DNA of 64,000 nucleotides from JAUIEH01 sp964483375 (GTDB lineage: Bacteria; Pseudomonadota; Alphaproteobacteria; Caulobacterales; Maricaulaceae). The notes under the pieces are model-generated. The model saw nothing but the letters and a program-made list of their open reading frames with translations, had not been told where the DNA came from and made no database searches. The position numbers and the translations under genes were made by a program. The stretch's first letter is position 1, and every line of letters begins with the position of its first letter. The DNA is taken from NCBI GenBank assembly GCA_964483375.1, contig CAZABJ010000004.1:28395-92394 (forward strand), written 5' to 3'. Of this stretch, positions 43,163-51,350 are shown piece after piece.

Positions 43163-44629
43163 TCAGCGCCGCAACACTATGCGCCGCATCGCCTCGTTCC
43201 GCGTCACCCGAGCGGCGGCCGACACAAGCTCCGGCCACATCGGATGCCGGAGCGCCCATAAAGCGAACAGCCAGCAGGGCGCGGCCGAGGCGCCGAGGAC
43301 GATCGCTTCTACGGCGTTGAATTCCCAGTCCCAGCCCTGCGCCGTCGCCCAGATCGCCGCGGGCGCGGCCGCCGCGAGTGTTGCGCCAGCGCTTTTCGGC
43401 AAGGTGCCGATAATCTCGCTCACGCCCAGATCGATGCGCCGCCTCACGGCGTTGATGGTGACGACGGCTTGGAACGGCACGACGACGAAAAAGGCCAGGG
43501 CGACCGCCGTTGGGCCGAAGAACCCCGCTGTTATGAGAATGACTGCGGAAATCGGCCAGATGATCGCCGCGCGGATGAGGTTCTCGCGTATCGCGCCTGT
43601 GACCACGAGGACGGGGTAGTTCAGCTGAGCGGTGAACGAGAACAAGCGCCCCAAAGCGATGATCTGGATGAGCGGGACCGCGGCGGTCCACTGGTCTCCG
43701 AGCAACAACCCCACGATGGGATGGGCGAGGACGGCGACCATCACCAAGGCCGGCCATTGCACCGCGGTGATATTTTCGATGGCGCGCAGATAGGCGCTTT
43801 TGAGGTCCTCGCCTCGCCGTGCGAGCTCCGCATAGGCAGGCATGACCACCGACACCACCCCGGCCAGAAACGTCTTGTCGGGAAGTTCGACGATGGAAAC
43901 CGTCCGGTTAAGCAACCCGACGGCAAAGAGCGGCATGGTTCGCGTGAACACCAGAAATGGAACGGTTTGGTAGAGCTGGTGCAACACCGCTGCGCCGCCT
44001 GCATAGCCGCCGAAACGCGCGACTTCGCGCCAACCGGAAAGGCGCGGGCGAAAGATCCCGAAGTCGGGGCGGAGCAGCAAGACCGTGCACAAGGCGATGA
44101 CCGCGCCAGCCAGCCAGGCGATGGCGAAGCTCAGATAGCCCAACCCAAAATAGGCGCAGCCGACCAAAACCCCGGCTTCCGTCGCCACTTTGCAGGCGTT
44201 GGTGATCGCGACTTTGCCGAACGCCATTTCGCGCTGCAACAAAGCGACGATCGTCTGCCAGATGGGTTCCACCAAGAGGATGCAGGCGATGAGCAGCAGA
44301 AAGCCCGCCACCCCCGGTACGTCGTAAAGGCCCTCGATCGCCTCCGCTCCAAGGGCGACGCCCAGAAACAACGGCAATGAAATCAGCATCACCAAGGTGA
44401 GCGCGGTCCGGACGTCGTCGGTCGACAGCTCATGGCGCTGAATGAGATAGGTGCGCGGGGCGAATTCACGGATGGCCACGGCGATGGCCAAAATCCCGCC
44501 GCCGAGCACGGAAACACCGAACTCCGCAGGGGTCAGCAGGCGTGCGGCGATCGCCATGGCGACGAAATTCAGCGCCATGGTGACGTAACGGTCTGCTGTC
44601 GTCAGAGCGAGGGCGCGTCGAAGTCCCAC
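43163..44629 (-). CDS. Polysaccharide flippase (Wzx/WzxC-like), second locus
   Basis: 488 residues from a GTG at 44629. About 12-14 membrane segments. The N-terminus TADRYVTMALNFVAMAIAAR and RLLTPAEFGVSVLGG, and the AFGKVAITNACKVATEAG stretch, are typical of the Polysacc_synt_3/WzxC branch. It moves lipid-linked repeat units across the inner membrane. Full length, in contrast to the gapped hfsF. It follows the DUF4910 gene's position on the same strand, 30 bases upstream of it, so the two may be co-transcribed. Confidence 0.86.
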   Translation of the reverse strand: MGLRRALALTTADRYVTMALNFVAMAIAARLLTPAEFGVSVLGGGILAIAVAIREFAPRTYLIQRHELSTDDVRTALTLVMLISLPLFLGVALGAEAIEGLYDVPGVAGFLLLIACILLVEPIWQTIVALLQREMAFGKVAITNACKVATEAGVLVGCAYFGLGYLSFAIAWLAGAVIALCTVLLLRPDFGIFRPRLSGWREVARFGGYAGGAAVLHQLYQTVPFLVFTRTMPLFAVGLLNRTVSIVELPDKTFLAGVVSVVMPAYAELARRGEDLKSAYLRAIENITAVQWPALVMVAVLAHPIVGLLLGDQWTAAVPLIQIIALGRLFSFTAQLNYPVLVVTGAIRENLIRAAIIWPISAVILITAGFFGPTAVALAFFVVVPFQAVVTINAVRRRIDLGVSEIIGTLPKSAGATLAAAAPAAIWATAQGWDWEFNAVEAIVLGASAAPCWLFALWALRHPMWPELVSAAARVTRNEAMRRIVLRR

Positions 44630-44924
44630 AAAAGCAGTCCCAGCTACGGTGCGGGGCGTAGGCGCGGCCGCTCCTCGTCATACCGCGCTTTGCAGCCGGC
44701 GCAATGCTCTTGCTGCAGCGCAACAAGATCGCGTCTGCTCCGCGGTTTCGCCTCGGTCTCGCGTCTTGAATGCTGCGCTGCGAACCGTTATCCACAGTCT
44801 AATCGATCGCGTCGCAAGAAGCGGGCCGGGCACGCGGCTTGCTGTGGCTCTTCTTACGCCACAGCTGGCGTCGTCGCTCCCATTGCGGGGGCTCACCGGA
44901 CACGATCGCCAGGCGGGGGTGCAA

Positions 44925-46199
44925 GTGACACAAACAGATCATGCGAACGGGTCGTGCTGCCGGTCATGCGGTGCGATGCTCAAGCACACTTTGGTGGACC
45001 TGGGAAAATCCCCGCTCTGCGAGACATTTTTGGACTCGAGCCAAATCGACGAAATGGAGCCGTTTTTCCCGCTCCATGTTCTGGTTTGCGACCAGTGTTG
45101 GTTGGTTCAGTTGAAAGAATACGTCGCGCCCAGCGGCATCTTCACGGACCACTACCCCTATTATTCCTCGTTCTCCACGTCTTGGGTCGCCCACGCCAAG
45201 GCCTATTGTGAGATGATCACGGAGCGGGAGCGCTTGTCGGACAAGAGCTTCGTGGTCGAGTTGGCCTGCAATGACGGCTATCTGCTCAAGCACTTCGCGC
45301 CGCTTGGCGTCGGCAACGTGCTGGGCGTCGAGCCGTCGGCCAACGTGGCCGAAGAGGCGCAAAAGCTCGGGATCGACGTGACGATCGACTTCTTTGGCGA
45401 GAGGCTGGCCAAGAAAATCGTCGCCGAACGCGGCCGCGCCGACGTGGTTCTGGGCAACAACGTGCTCGCCCATGTGCCCGACCTGAACGACTTCGTGGCC
45501 GGGGTGGCGCAGTTGTTGGCGGAAACCGGCGTGGCGACGTTCGAGTTTCCGCATCTTGAGCGTCTGCTGGCGGAAAACCAGTTCGATACGATCTATCACG
45601 AGCATTTCTGTTATTTTTCCGCCACGGCCATCGATGCGCTGGCCAAGCGCCACGGGCTCGATTTTGTGGATGTGGAGGAGCTGCCGACCCATGGGGGCTC
45701 TCTGCGCGTCTATCTCGCCCACGCTTCGGCAGGGCGCGCTCGGGCGCCTCGCGTCGACGCGCTATTGGCGCGCGAAGCTGAGGGCGGGCTGACGAAAGTC
45801 GAGACCTACACCGCGTTCGAGGAACAAGTGAAGCGTACGAAGCGTCGGCTTCTGTCATTCCTTGTCGAAGCCAAAGAAGCGGGTAAAACCGTCTGCGGAT
45901 ATGGCGCGCCGGGCAAAGGCAACACGCTGCTGAATTATTGCGGCATCGGGCCGGATTTCTTGGACTTCACGGTGGATAGAAACCCGCATAAGCATGGCCG
46001 CTTCACGCCGGGCACGCATATTCCCATCCACCCCGTCGAGAAGATCGACGAGGTCAGACCGGACTACGTGTTGATACTGCCCTGGAATCTAAAGACTGAG
46101 ATCATGGATCAGATGCGCCGGATCGCCGATTGGGGCGGACAGTTCGTGATCCCGATTCCAGAAACCGCCGTCGTCGCCCCTCAGGAGCTGCAAGAATGA
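44925..46199 (+). CDS. SAM-dependent sugar C-methyltransferase
   Basis: 424 residues from the GTG at 44925, with GGGGG five bases before it; earlier codons in the frame do not look like protein. Three-part architecture of NDP-sugar C-methyltransferases: a zinc-binding N-terminus (CCRSCG ... CDQC), a SAM domain with VVELACNDGYLLKHF and LGNNVLAHVPDLNDF, and the Methyltransf_14 C-terminal domain with CGYGAPGKGNTLLNYCGI and DRNPHKHGRFTPGTHIPI. Methylates a ring carbon of a keto-deoxysugar. Overlaps the next gene by 4 bases (ATGA). Confidence 0.87.
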   Translation: MTQTDHANGSCCRSCGAMLKHTLVDLGKSPLCETFLDSSQIDEMEPFFPLHVLVCDQCWLVQLKEYVAPSGIFTDHYPYYSSFSTSWVAHAKAYCEMITERERLSDKSFVVELACNDGYLLKHFAPLGVGNVLGVEPSANVAEEAQKLGIDVTIDFFGERLAKKIVAERGRADVVLGNNVLAHVPDLNDFVAGVAQLLAETGVATFEFPHLERLLAENQFDTIYHEHFCYFSATAIDALAKRHGLDFVDVEELPTHGGSLRVYLAHASAGRARAPRVDALLAREAEGGLTKVETYTAFEEQVKRTKRRLLSFLVEAKEAGKTVCGYGAPGKGNTLLNYCGIGPDFLDFTVDRNPHKHGRFTPGTHIPIHPVEKIDEVRPDYVLILPWNLKTEIMDQMRRIADWGGQFVIPIPETAVVAPQELQE

Positions 46200-46990
46200 A
46201 AACGGTTCTCTTCTGCGGCGGCTTCGGGACGCGGATTCGCGAGTATTCGGAAAGCGTGCCCAAACCGATGGTGCCGGTGGGGCATCAACCGATCCTCTGG
46301 CATGTGATGAATTATTACAGCCAGTTCGGCCACCGGGACTTCGTGCTCTGCTTGGGGTACAAGGCCAACACGATCAAAGAGTATTTTCTGAACTACAATC
46401 CGCATACGTATTCTGACTGCGTTGTCGAGGGCGGCAAGGTTGAGACACTTGGTCGAGAACAGCCTAGCGATTGGCGGATCTCGATGATCGATACCGGCCT
46501 TTGGCGCAATATTGGCGGACGCCTGTGGGCCGTGCGGGATCAGCTGATGGGCGAAGACATATTCTTCGCCAATTACAGTGATGGTCTCACTGATGTGAAT
46601 CTTGACGACATGCTGGCCAAGTTCAAGGCGAGCGGGAAGATTGGCTGCTTCCTCGCTGTGAACCCGCCGGTGACCTACCATTTGGCCAACATTGCTCCAG
46701 ATGGTCGTGTTATCGAATTCGTGACGTCAGACCAGTCCGAAGTATGGGTGAACGGCGGGTACTTCATCTTCAAAAAGCAAATCTTTGATTACATGAATGA
46801 GGGTGAGGAACTGGTCGTCGAGCCGTTCCAGCGCCTGATCGCCGAAGACCAGTTGATGGCTTATCAACACAAGGGCTTTTGGCGCTCCATGGATACCTTG
46901 CGTGATCGGCAATTGCTTGAGGATCTGATGGAAAAAGGTCAGATGCCTTGGCGGATGGACGCCGGTTCAGACATGAAACCGCAGTCCTAG
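46196..46990 (+). CDS. rfbF: Sugar-1-phosphate nucleotidyltransferase, glucose-1-phosphate cytidylyltransferase-like
   Basis: 264 residues from the ATG overlapping the methyltransferase stop. CGGFGTRIREYSESVPKP is the nucleotide-binding signature, followed by GHQPILWHVMNYY and YKANTIKEYFLNY, as in RfbF. NYSDGLTDV holds the metal-binding Asp, and the C-terminus has GFWRSMDTLRD. It activates a hexose-1-phosphate to an NDP-sugar, most likely CDP-glucose. The coding sequence is noticeably less GC-rich than its neighbours. Start of a deoxysugar pathway; no rfbG dehydratase is recognised in the window. Confidence 0.85.
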   Translation: MKTVLFCGGFGTRIREYSESVPKPMVPVGHQPILWHVMNYYSQFGHRDFVLCLGYKANTIKEYFLNYNPHTYSDCVVEGGKVETLGREQPSDWRISMIDTGLWRNIGGRLWAVRDQLMGEDIFFANYSDGLTDVNLDDMLAKFKASGKIGCFLAVNPPVTYHLANIAPDGRVIEFVTSDQSEVWVNGGYFIFKKQIFDYMNEGEELVVEPFQRLIAEDQLMAYQHKGFWRSMDTLRDRQLLEDLMEKGQMPWRMDAGSDMKPQS

Positions 46991-46994
46991 CCCG

Positions 46995-47660
46995 ATGCTG
47001 AGCCTGAGCCTTAAGCGCGGCGGCGGACCGGTGACGCTGCTATGCCTGGGCGCACATTCCGACGATATTGAGATCGGGGCCGGCGGCGCCCTGCTGCGTT
47101 GGGCGGCGACGCTGGGAACCGATCTGGTGGTGCATTGGCGGGTGTTCGCTGTCGCAGAGGAGAGGCGCAAGGGTGAGGCGATCGCCTCCGCCGCTGATTT
47201 CCTGGCGAACGCCTCAGAGACCTCCACGGTGAAGACCTATGATTTCGCCGACGGCTATCTGCCGCGGGATTGGGCGGAGGCGAAGGCCCGAATGGAGGCC
47301 GTCAAGGCCGAGGTTACGCCCGACATTATCCTCACCCATTGGGGCGGGGACGCCCACCAAGACCATCGCATCATCAGCGAGCTGACCTGGAACACGTTCC
47401 GAGATCACGTCATCCTCGAATATGAGATTCCCAAATGGGACGGCGACATGGGCCGGCCGAACGCCTATGCGGCGCTGTCCGAAGATCAGCTGTCGCAGAA
47501 AATTGCTCTGTTGGAGCGGCATTTCGGATCTCAGCGCTCAAAGGGCTGGTTTAACGCCGACACGTTTCGCGGGCTTGCGCGGCTGCGCGGGATCGAATGC
47601 CGAGCGCCGGAAGGTTTCGCCGAAGCGTTCTACGTCCGCAAATTCGCCGTCGAACTCTAG
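46995..47660 (+). CDS. PIG-L (LmbE-like) family deacetylase
   Basis: 221 residues. Zinc-dependent N-deacetylase fold: the canonical AHPDDE motif appears as AHSDDIEIG near residue 20, keeping the metal His and Asp, and the third ligand is in HQDHRI near 123. LLRWAATLGTDLVVH fits the family. Predicted to remove an acyl group from an amino-sugar or related intermediate. Third gene of the methyltransferase-cytidylyltransferase-PIG-L operon, 4 bases after the preceding stop. Confidence 0.84.
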   Translation: MLSLSLKRGGGPVTLLCLGAHSDDIEIGAGGALLRWAATLGTDLVVHWRVFAVAEERRKGEAIASAADFLANASETSTVKTYDFADGYLPRDWAEAKARMEAVKAEVTPDIILTHWGGDAHQDHRIISELTWNTFRDHVILEYEIPKWDGDMGRPNAYAALSEDQLSQKIALLERHFGSQRSKGWFNADTFRGLARLRGIECRAPEGFAEAFYVRKFAVEL

Positions 47661-47700
47661 CGCCGCGGATCGAGGTCGGGTCCGCTCGGTTCGCTCAGGA

Positions 47701-48789
47701 TCAGCTTGCGAGCGTTTGTTCCACCAAGGCGCTGAACCGCTCCCGGAACCGTGCGGCGTTGAAGGACCCGGCATGGGCGACAATCGCGGCGGGGTCGAAG
47801 GCGCCCTCTGCAGCCTCGAATTCCGTGAGCGCGGCGCGCAACCCTTCCACGGTCTGCTCTTCGAAAAAGAGACCGCTTAGGTTGGGAACGACCGTATCGC
47901 GCGCGCCGCCGCGCGCATAGGCGATGACGGGCCGGCCGGCGGCCATCGCCTCTACCGGAACGATGCCGAAATCTTCCTCACCGGGAAAAATCAGCGCACG
48001 GCACTTCGCATAGAGCTGCGCGAGCTCCTCATGCGGCACGCGCCCTCGTAGGTCACAGTTTTTGCCTGCGAGCTGACGGAGTTTCGCCGCCTGAGGTCCG
48101 TCGCCGACCACGACGAGTCGCCTGTCGAGCCCCGCGAAGGCTTCAACGACGAGATCAGCCCGCTTGTAGGGGACAAGCTCGCTCACAAACAAATAATAAT
48201 CATCGCGCTCCTGAGACGGCGTGTAGGCCGCAACGTCGACGGGCGGCGGGATGACGACTGCGTCACGACGCCAATAGCGTTTGATCCGGGCGCTCACAAA
48301 GCTCGAGTTTGCGGCGAACGCGTCCACGCGGGCGGCGGAGGCGACGTCCCAGGTCCTGAGTTTGTGCGCAACGCGTCGGAACACTGCGCGGCTGAGCGGA
48401 TTCAGGTCTTTGAGGTATTCGTGCAGGTGATCCCAGATATAGCGCATCGGCGTGTGCGTGTAGCACACATGGCGCGCGGTCGGAGGCGGGATGACACCCT
48501 TGCTGGGGCCGGATTCGCTGGAAATCACCAAGTCATAGCCGCGCAAGTCGATCTCTTCGAGCGCACGCGGCATCATCGGCAGATAAGCTTTGTACAGGCG
48601 CTGCGCCATGGGCAGCTTGGCGATCCCGCTCGTCTTAATGACGCGCTCGGCCAGCAGCGGGCTTAAGCGGTTGGGTGCGACGACATGGGTGTAGATGTCG
48701 GCCTCAGGATAGAGCCGGCACAGCTCCTCAAGGACCCGTTCGCCCCCGCGCATGCCCACCAGCCAATAGTGAATGATTGCTATGCGCAT
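47701..48789 (-). CDS. Glycosyltransferase family 4 (WbaZ-like)
   Basis: 362 residues. GT-B fold with MRIAIIHYWLVGMRGGERVLEELC, the CYTHTPMRYIWD motif typical of WbaZ-like mannosyl/rhamnosyltransferases, VVIPPPVDV, and the nucleotide-sugar site EEDFGIVPVEAMAAGRPVIAY. Donor GDP-mannose is common in this subgroup but not proven here. Last gene of the minus-strand run headed by the WbaP-like enzyme. Confidence 0.87.
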   Translation of the reverse strand: MRIAIIHYWLVGMRGGERVLEELCRLYPEADIYTHVVAPNRLSPLLAERVIKTSGIAKLPMAQRLYKAYLPMMPRALEEIDLRGYDLVISSESGPSKGVIPPPTARHVCYTHTPMRYIWDHLHEYLKDLNPLSRAVFRRVAHKLRTWDVASAARVDAFAANSSFVSARIKRYWRRDAVVIPPPVDVAAYTPSQERDDYYLFVSELVPYKRADLVVEAFAGLDRRLVVVGDGPQAAKLRQLAGKNCDLRGRVPHEELAQLYAKCRALIFPGEEDFGIVPVEAMAAGRPVIAYARGGARDTVVPNLSGLFFEEQTVEGLRAALTEFEAAEGAFDPAAIVAHAGSFNAARFRERFSALVEQTLAS

Positions 48790-48896
48790 GTCGGTCGGGC
48801 CTTGTCGTTACGTCGGCTACGGCGTTGCGGCCGGGAAGGGGCGTCGCGGTTTGCGGAGTTTGGGCTGGACGGTCCGCGGCGCCCGGCCCAACGCGT

Positions 48897-49781
48897 TCAT
48901 AGTTGGAGAATGCGGCGCGGATCGGCGCGGCCGCGTAGGGCGTCGAACAACGCCCGCCAGTTCCCTGACGCGCGGCCCGCGCGGTCGATCCACGGCTCAG
49001 GACGCAAAACGCGGGCGTGATTGGCGAGCATGTTTTTGGCGGCGAGGCGAAGGGCGTAACTCCGCGCCATCGTGCCTTTTCGCGCGAGATAGAGCGGATT
49101 TGCAATCTGCGAGTAACCGAGCCGAAGCCCGGATTGACGCGCGCCCTTCACCCCGCGATGAACGCCGAAAAACGCGTTCGTCTTCACCAATCGTCCTCGC
49201 GGGAGCAGTTGGGCGGCGAAATCGATGTCTTCCTGCCAGCCATAAAGCGGAAGGTTCTCGTCAAATCGGGTCTCCCCGATCGCGGCGCGGCGGTAGACCA
49301 TGTTGCAGCCGTAAAGGCCCGAAAGGTCGGTTTGGATTTCGAAGGAAGCGGGGTCGGGCGGTCCCTTTTCGTCATGGGCGCTGATCAGCGCTTGGGCGTC
49401 CTCAAGGCTCACCCCGCCATGCTTGACCCCGTCCGCCAACAGCTCGCCGTTGAGGCCGACCACGTCCGGCCATTTAGAAAAGGCGTGTGCGATCCCGGCG
49501 AGGGTGAAACGCGAGGGCAAGTAGTCGTCGTCAAAAAAGGCGATTATGTCGGGCTCGCCGGAGATTGCGTCGAGGCCGCGATTGCGCTGGGCGCATAGTC
49601 CTTTGGAGCCCATCACGACGGTCATCCCGTCATGGGCGGGCGGGAGGTCCGCATCGCTTGTGACGGAGAGGACGATTTGGTCGGGTTGATGGGTCTGCGT
49701 CCGAAGCCCTTCGATGAGGTCGGCGATTTCAGCCGGCCGACCCAAGCTCGCGACGATGACGGCGACGGAATTGGCGGTCAT
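48897..49781 (-). CDS. Glycosyltransferase family 2
   Basis: 294 residues from the ATG at 49781, with GGGAGG eight bases upstream. GT-A fold: SVAVIVASLGRPAEIADL, then KGLCAQRNRGLDAI and the metal site IAFFDDDYLPSRF near residue 80, with LYGWQEDIDFAAQL as the acceptor-side acid motif. No membrane segment. Part of the polymerase/initiation operon on the minus strand. Confidence 0.85.
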   Translation of the reverse strand: MTANSVAVIVASLGRPAEIADLIEGLRTQTHQPDQIVLSVTSDADLPPAHDGMTVVMGSKGLCAQRNRGLDAISGEPDIIAFFDDDYLPSRFTLAGIAHAFSKWPDVVGLNGELLADGVKHGGVSLEDAQALISAHDEKGPPDPASFEIQTDLSGLYGCNMVYRRAAIGETRFDENLPLYGWQEDIDFAAQLLPRGRLVKTNAFFGVHRGVKGARQSGLRLGYSQIANPLYLARKGTMARSYALRLAAKNMLANHARVLRPEPWIDRAGRASGNWRALFDALRGRADPRRILQL

Positions 49782-49852
49782 GGGGAGGGCCTCCCGGCGA
49801 TAGGTACGGCCCAATAACGCGAAGATGCGGAAATTGGGGCGCGGGGGAACAT

Positions 49853-51295
49853 TTAACTCACCTGCGCGGGAAGGGCGCCGGCTTGGGGCTGGGATGGAAC
49901 GTGGGTTTCCTGCCTAATCCGGAGGCGTGCGTAAGCGGCGAGCGCGGCGAAGCTCATGAACAACAGACCGGGGTCTGCGATCGTCGCGCTCACGCATTGC
50001 ATCGCGAACACGCTCAAGCCGCCGGCGAATGCGGCGCGAAAGTAGGCCCGATGGTGGGCCGTCGTCGCCGACGCCGCCGCTCTCTTGGGAAGCGGCCGAA
50101 CGAAAACGAACCAGAAGAACGCCGCCAAGCAGAGCGCGCCGGGCAGGCCCATATTGCCCAAAATCACCGAAGGCGTGCCGTTCGCGCGGATCGACCCGAG
50201 ACCTGCGCCAAAGCCGTAGGTTTCCAGGAACGTTTGGAACCCGTAATAGGCCCAAGCGCCACGCTCGATGCCAGAACCCGAGGTGGATTTCTGCAGTACG
50301 AGCATATCGATGATCTGAAAAAGCACATGTCGCAGCGGGGTCAGCGAGATCACGCAAACCGCCGTGAGGAAGCCAAACGCTGCGATGGCGCTCCCGTTGA
50401 AGAACGGCTCCCGTCCCATCCGGCCTGCGGCGATATCGTTGAGCGACCGCAGAGTGAGCAGGGCGACCACGAAAGACACCCCGAAAATGGCGGTGGAGGC
50501 GAAGGTTGCGACCGCCACCAGCCCGCTGCCTAGAGCGAGCGCGATGTCCAGCGGCCGGCGCCGATCGAGCGCAAGCGAAGCGAAGAAAGCGAAGAGGCCG
50601 GTCGTGAATTGCCCCAACGCTGAGGCCTCGGAGAACCCCCCGATCGTCCGCCTGACGCCGATAATGTACTGGCTGTCGGCAAGGGCGTAGTTCGCCGTGC
50701 GGAAGAGGGCCAGCAGCGGGTCCAGACCGATGACGTCCAAGCCCGTCAGGACAAGGTTCACGATCGCGGCGGTTATGAGCGCTGCATGCATGAAGCCCGC
50801 GCCGCGAAGTTTCAGAACCCAGGACAAAACGATGAAAAACATCGTGCTGCCAATAAGATAAGCGGGCTGAGAGAGATTTGAACTCGACGGGCCGAGCGGG
50901 GCGAGATTGTAGGCGACCCCGAGACTAGGATCGCCCTGGAGCGCGCGCGCCATGGGGACGACCATCACCTCGCCCTGAAACAGGCGGGGCATCACGAACG
51001 CGCTCACCAAGCCATAGGCGCATAGGCAAATCAGCGCCAAAGAAGCCGGGCCGACGCGGAATTTGGTCTCCGCCGCGTTTGCGGTGAACGCGACGACAAG
51101 CGCGACACCTGCGGTCAGCCCAGCGCACACTTGGGCGGCCAGCAGGCTGAGCCCGCCAAGGGCGGGGAGATTTACCACGGCGGCCATGCCAAAGGGCAAC
51201 AGCGCGATGGTGAAGGCGGCGGCCATCGTGACGCCCCGGACCAGCGAAACAGCCCAAAGCAACACCATCAGGACGCCCACAGGCGTGAGTTCCAA
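49853..51295 (-). CDS. O-antigen polymerase-like membrane protein (Wzy)
   Basis: 480 residues from a TTG at 51295; a GTG at 51280 or ATG at 51268 are alternatives, since the AAGGGA site sits very close to the TTG. About 11-12 membrane segments. A long periplasmic-type loop includes LQGDPSLGVAYNLAP, and another stretch has the YGFQTFLETYGFGAGLGSIRANG pattern seen in O-antigen polymerases (G-x-G-x-x-S/R). It would polymerise the repeat unit of the second locus. Identity as Wzy rests on topology and context. Confidence 0.78.
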   Translation of the reverse strand: MELTPVGVLMVLLWAVSLVRGVTMAAAFTIALLPFGMAAVVNLPALGGLSLLAAQVCAGLTAGVALVVAFTANAAETKFRVGPASLALICLCAYGLVSAFVMPRLFQGEVMVVPMARALQGDPSLGVAYNLAPLGPSSSNLSQPAYLIGSTMFFIVLSWVLKLRGAGFMHAALITAAIVNLVLTGLDVIGLDPLLALFRTANYALADSQYIIGVRRTIGGFSEASALGQFTTGLFAFFASLALDRRRPLDIALALGSGLVAVATFASTAIFGVSFVVALLTLRSLNDIAAGRMGREPFFNGSAIAAFGFLTAVCVISLTPLRHVLFQIIDMLVLQKSTSGSGIERGAWAYYGFQTFLETYGFGAGLGSIRANGTPSVILGNMGLPGALCLAAFFWFVFVRPLPKRAAASATTAHHRAYFRAAFAGGLSVFAMQCVSATIADPGLLFMSFAALAAYARLRIRQETHVPSQPQAGALPAQVS

Positions 51296-51350
51296 GGTCC
51301 AGGTCCCTTACCAGCGGCGTGAGCTTACCGCAGGCTGGTATGCGAATGCT

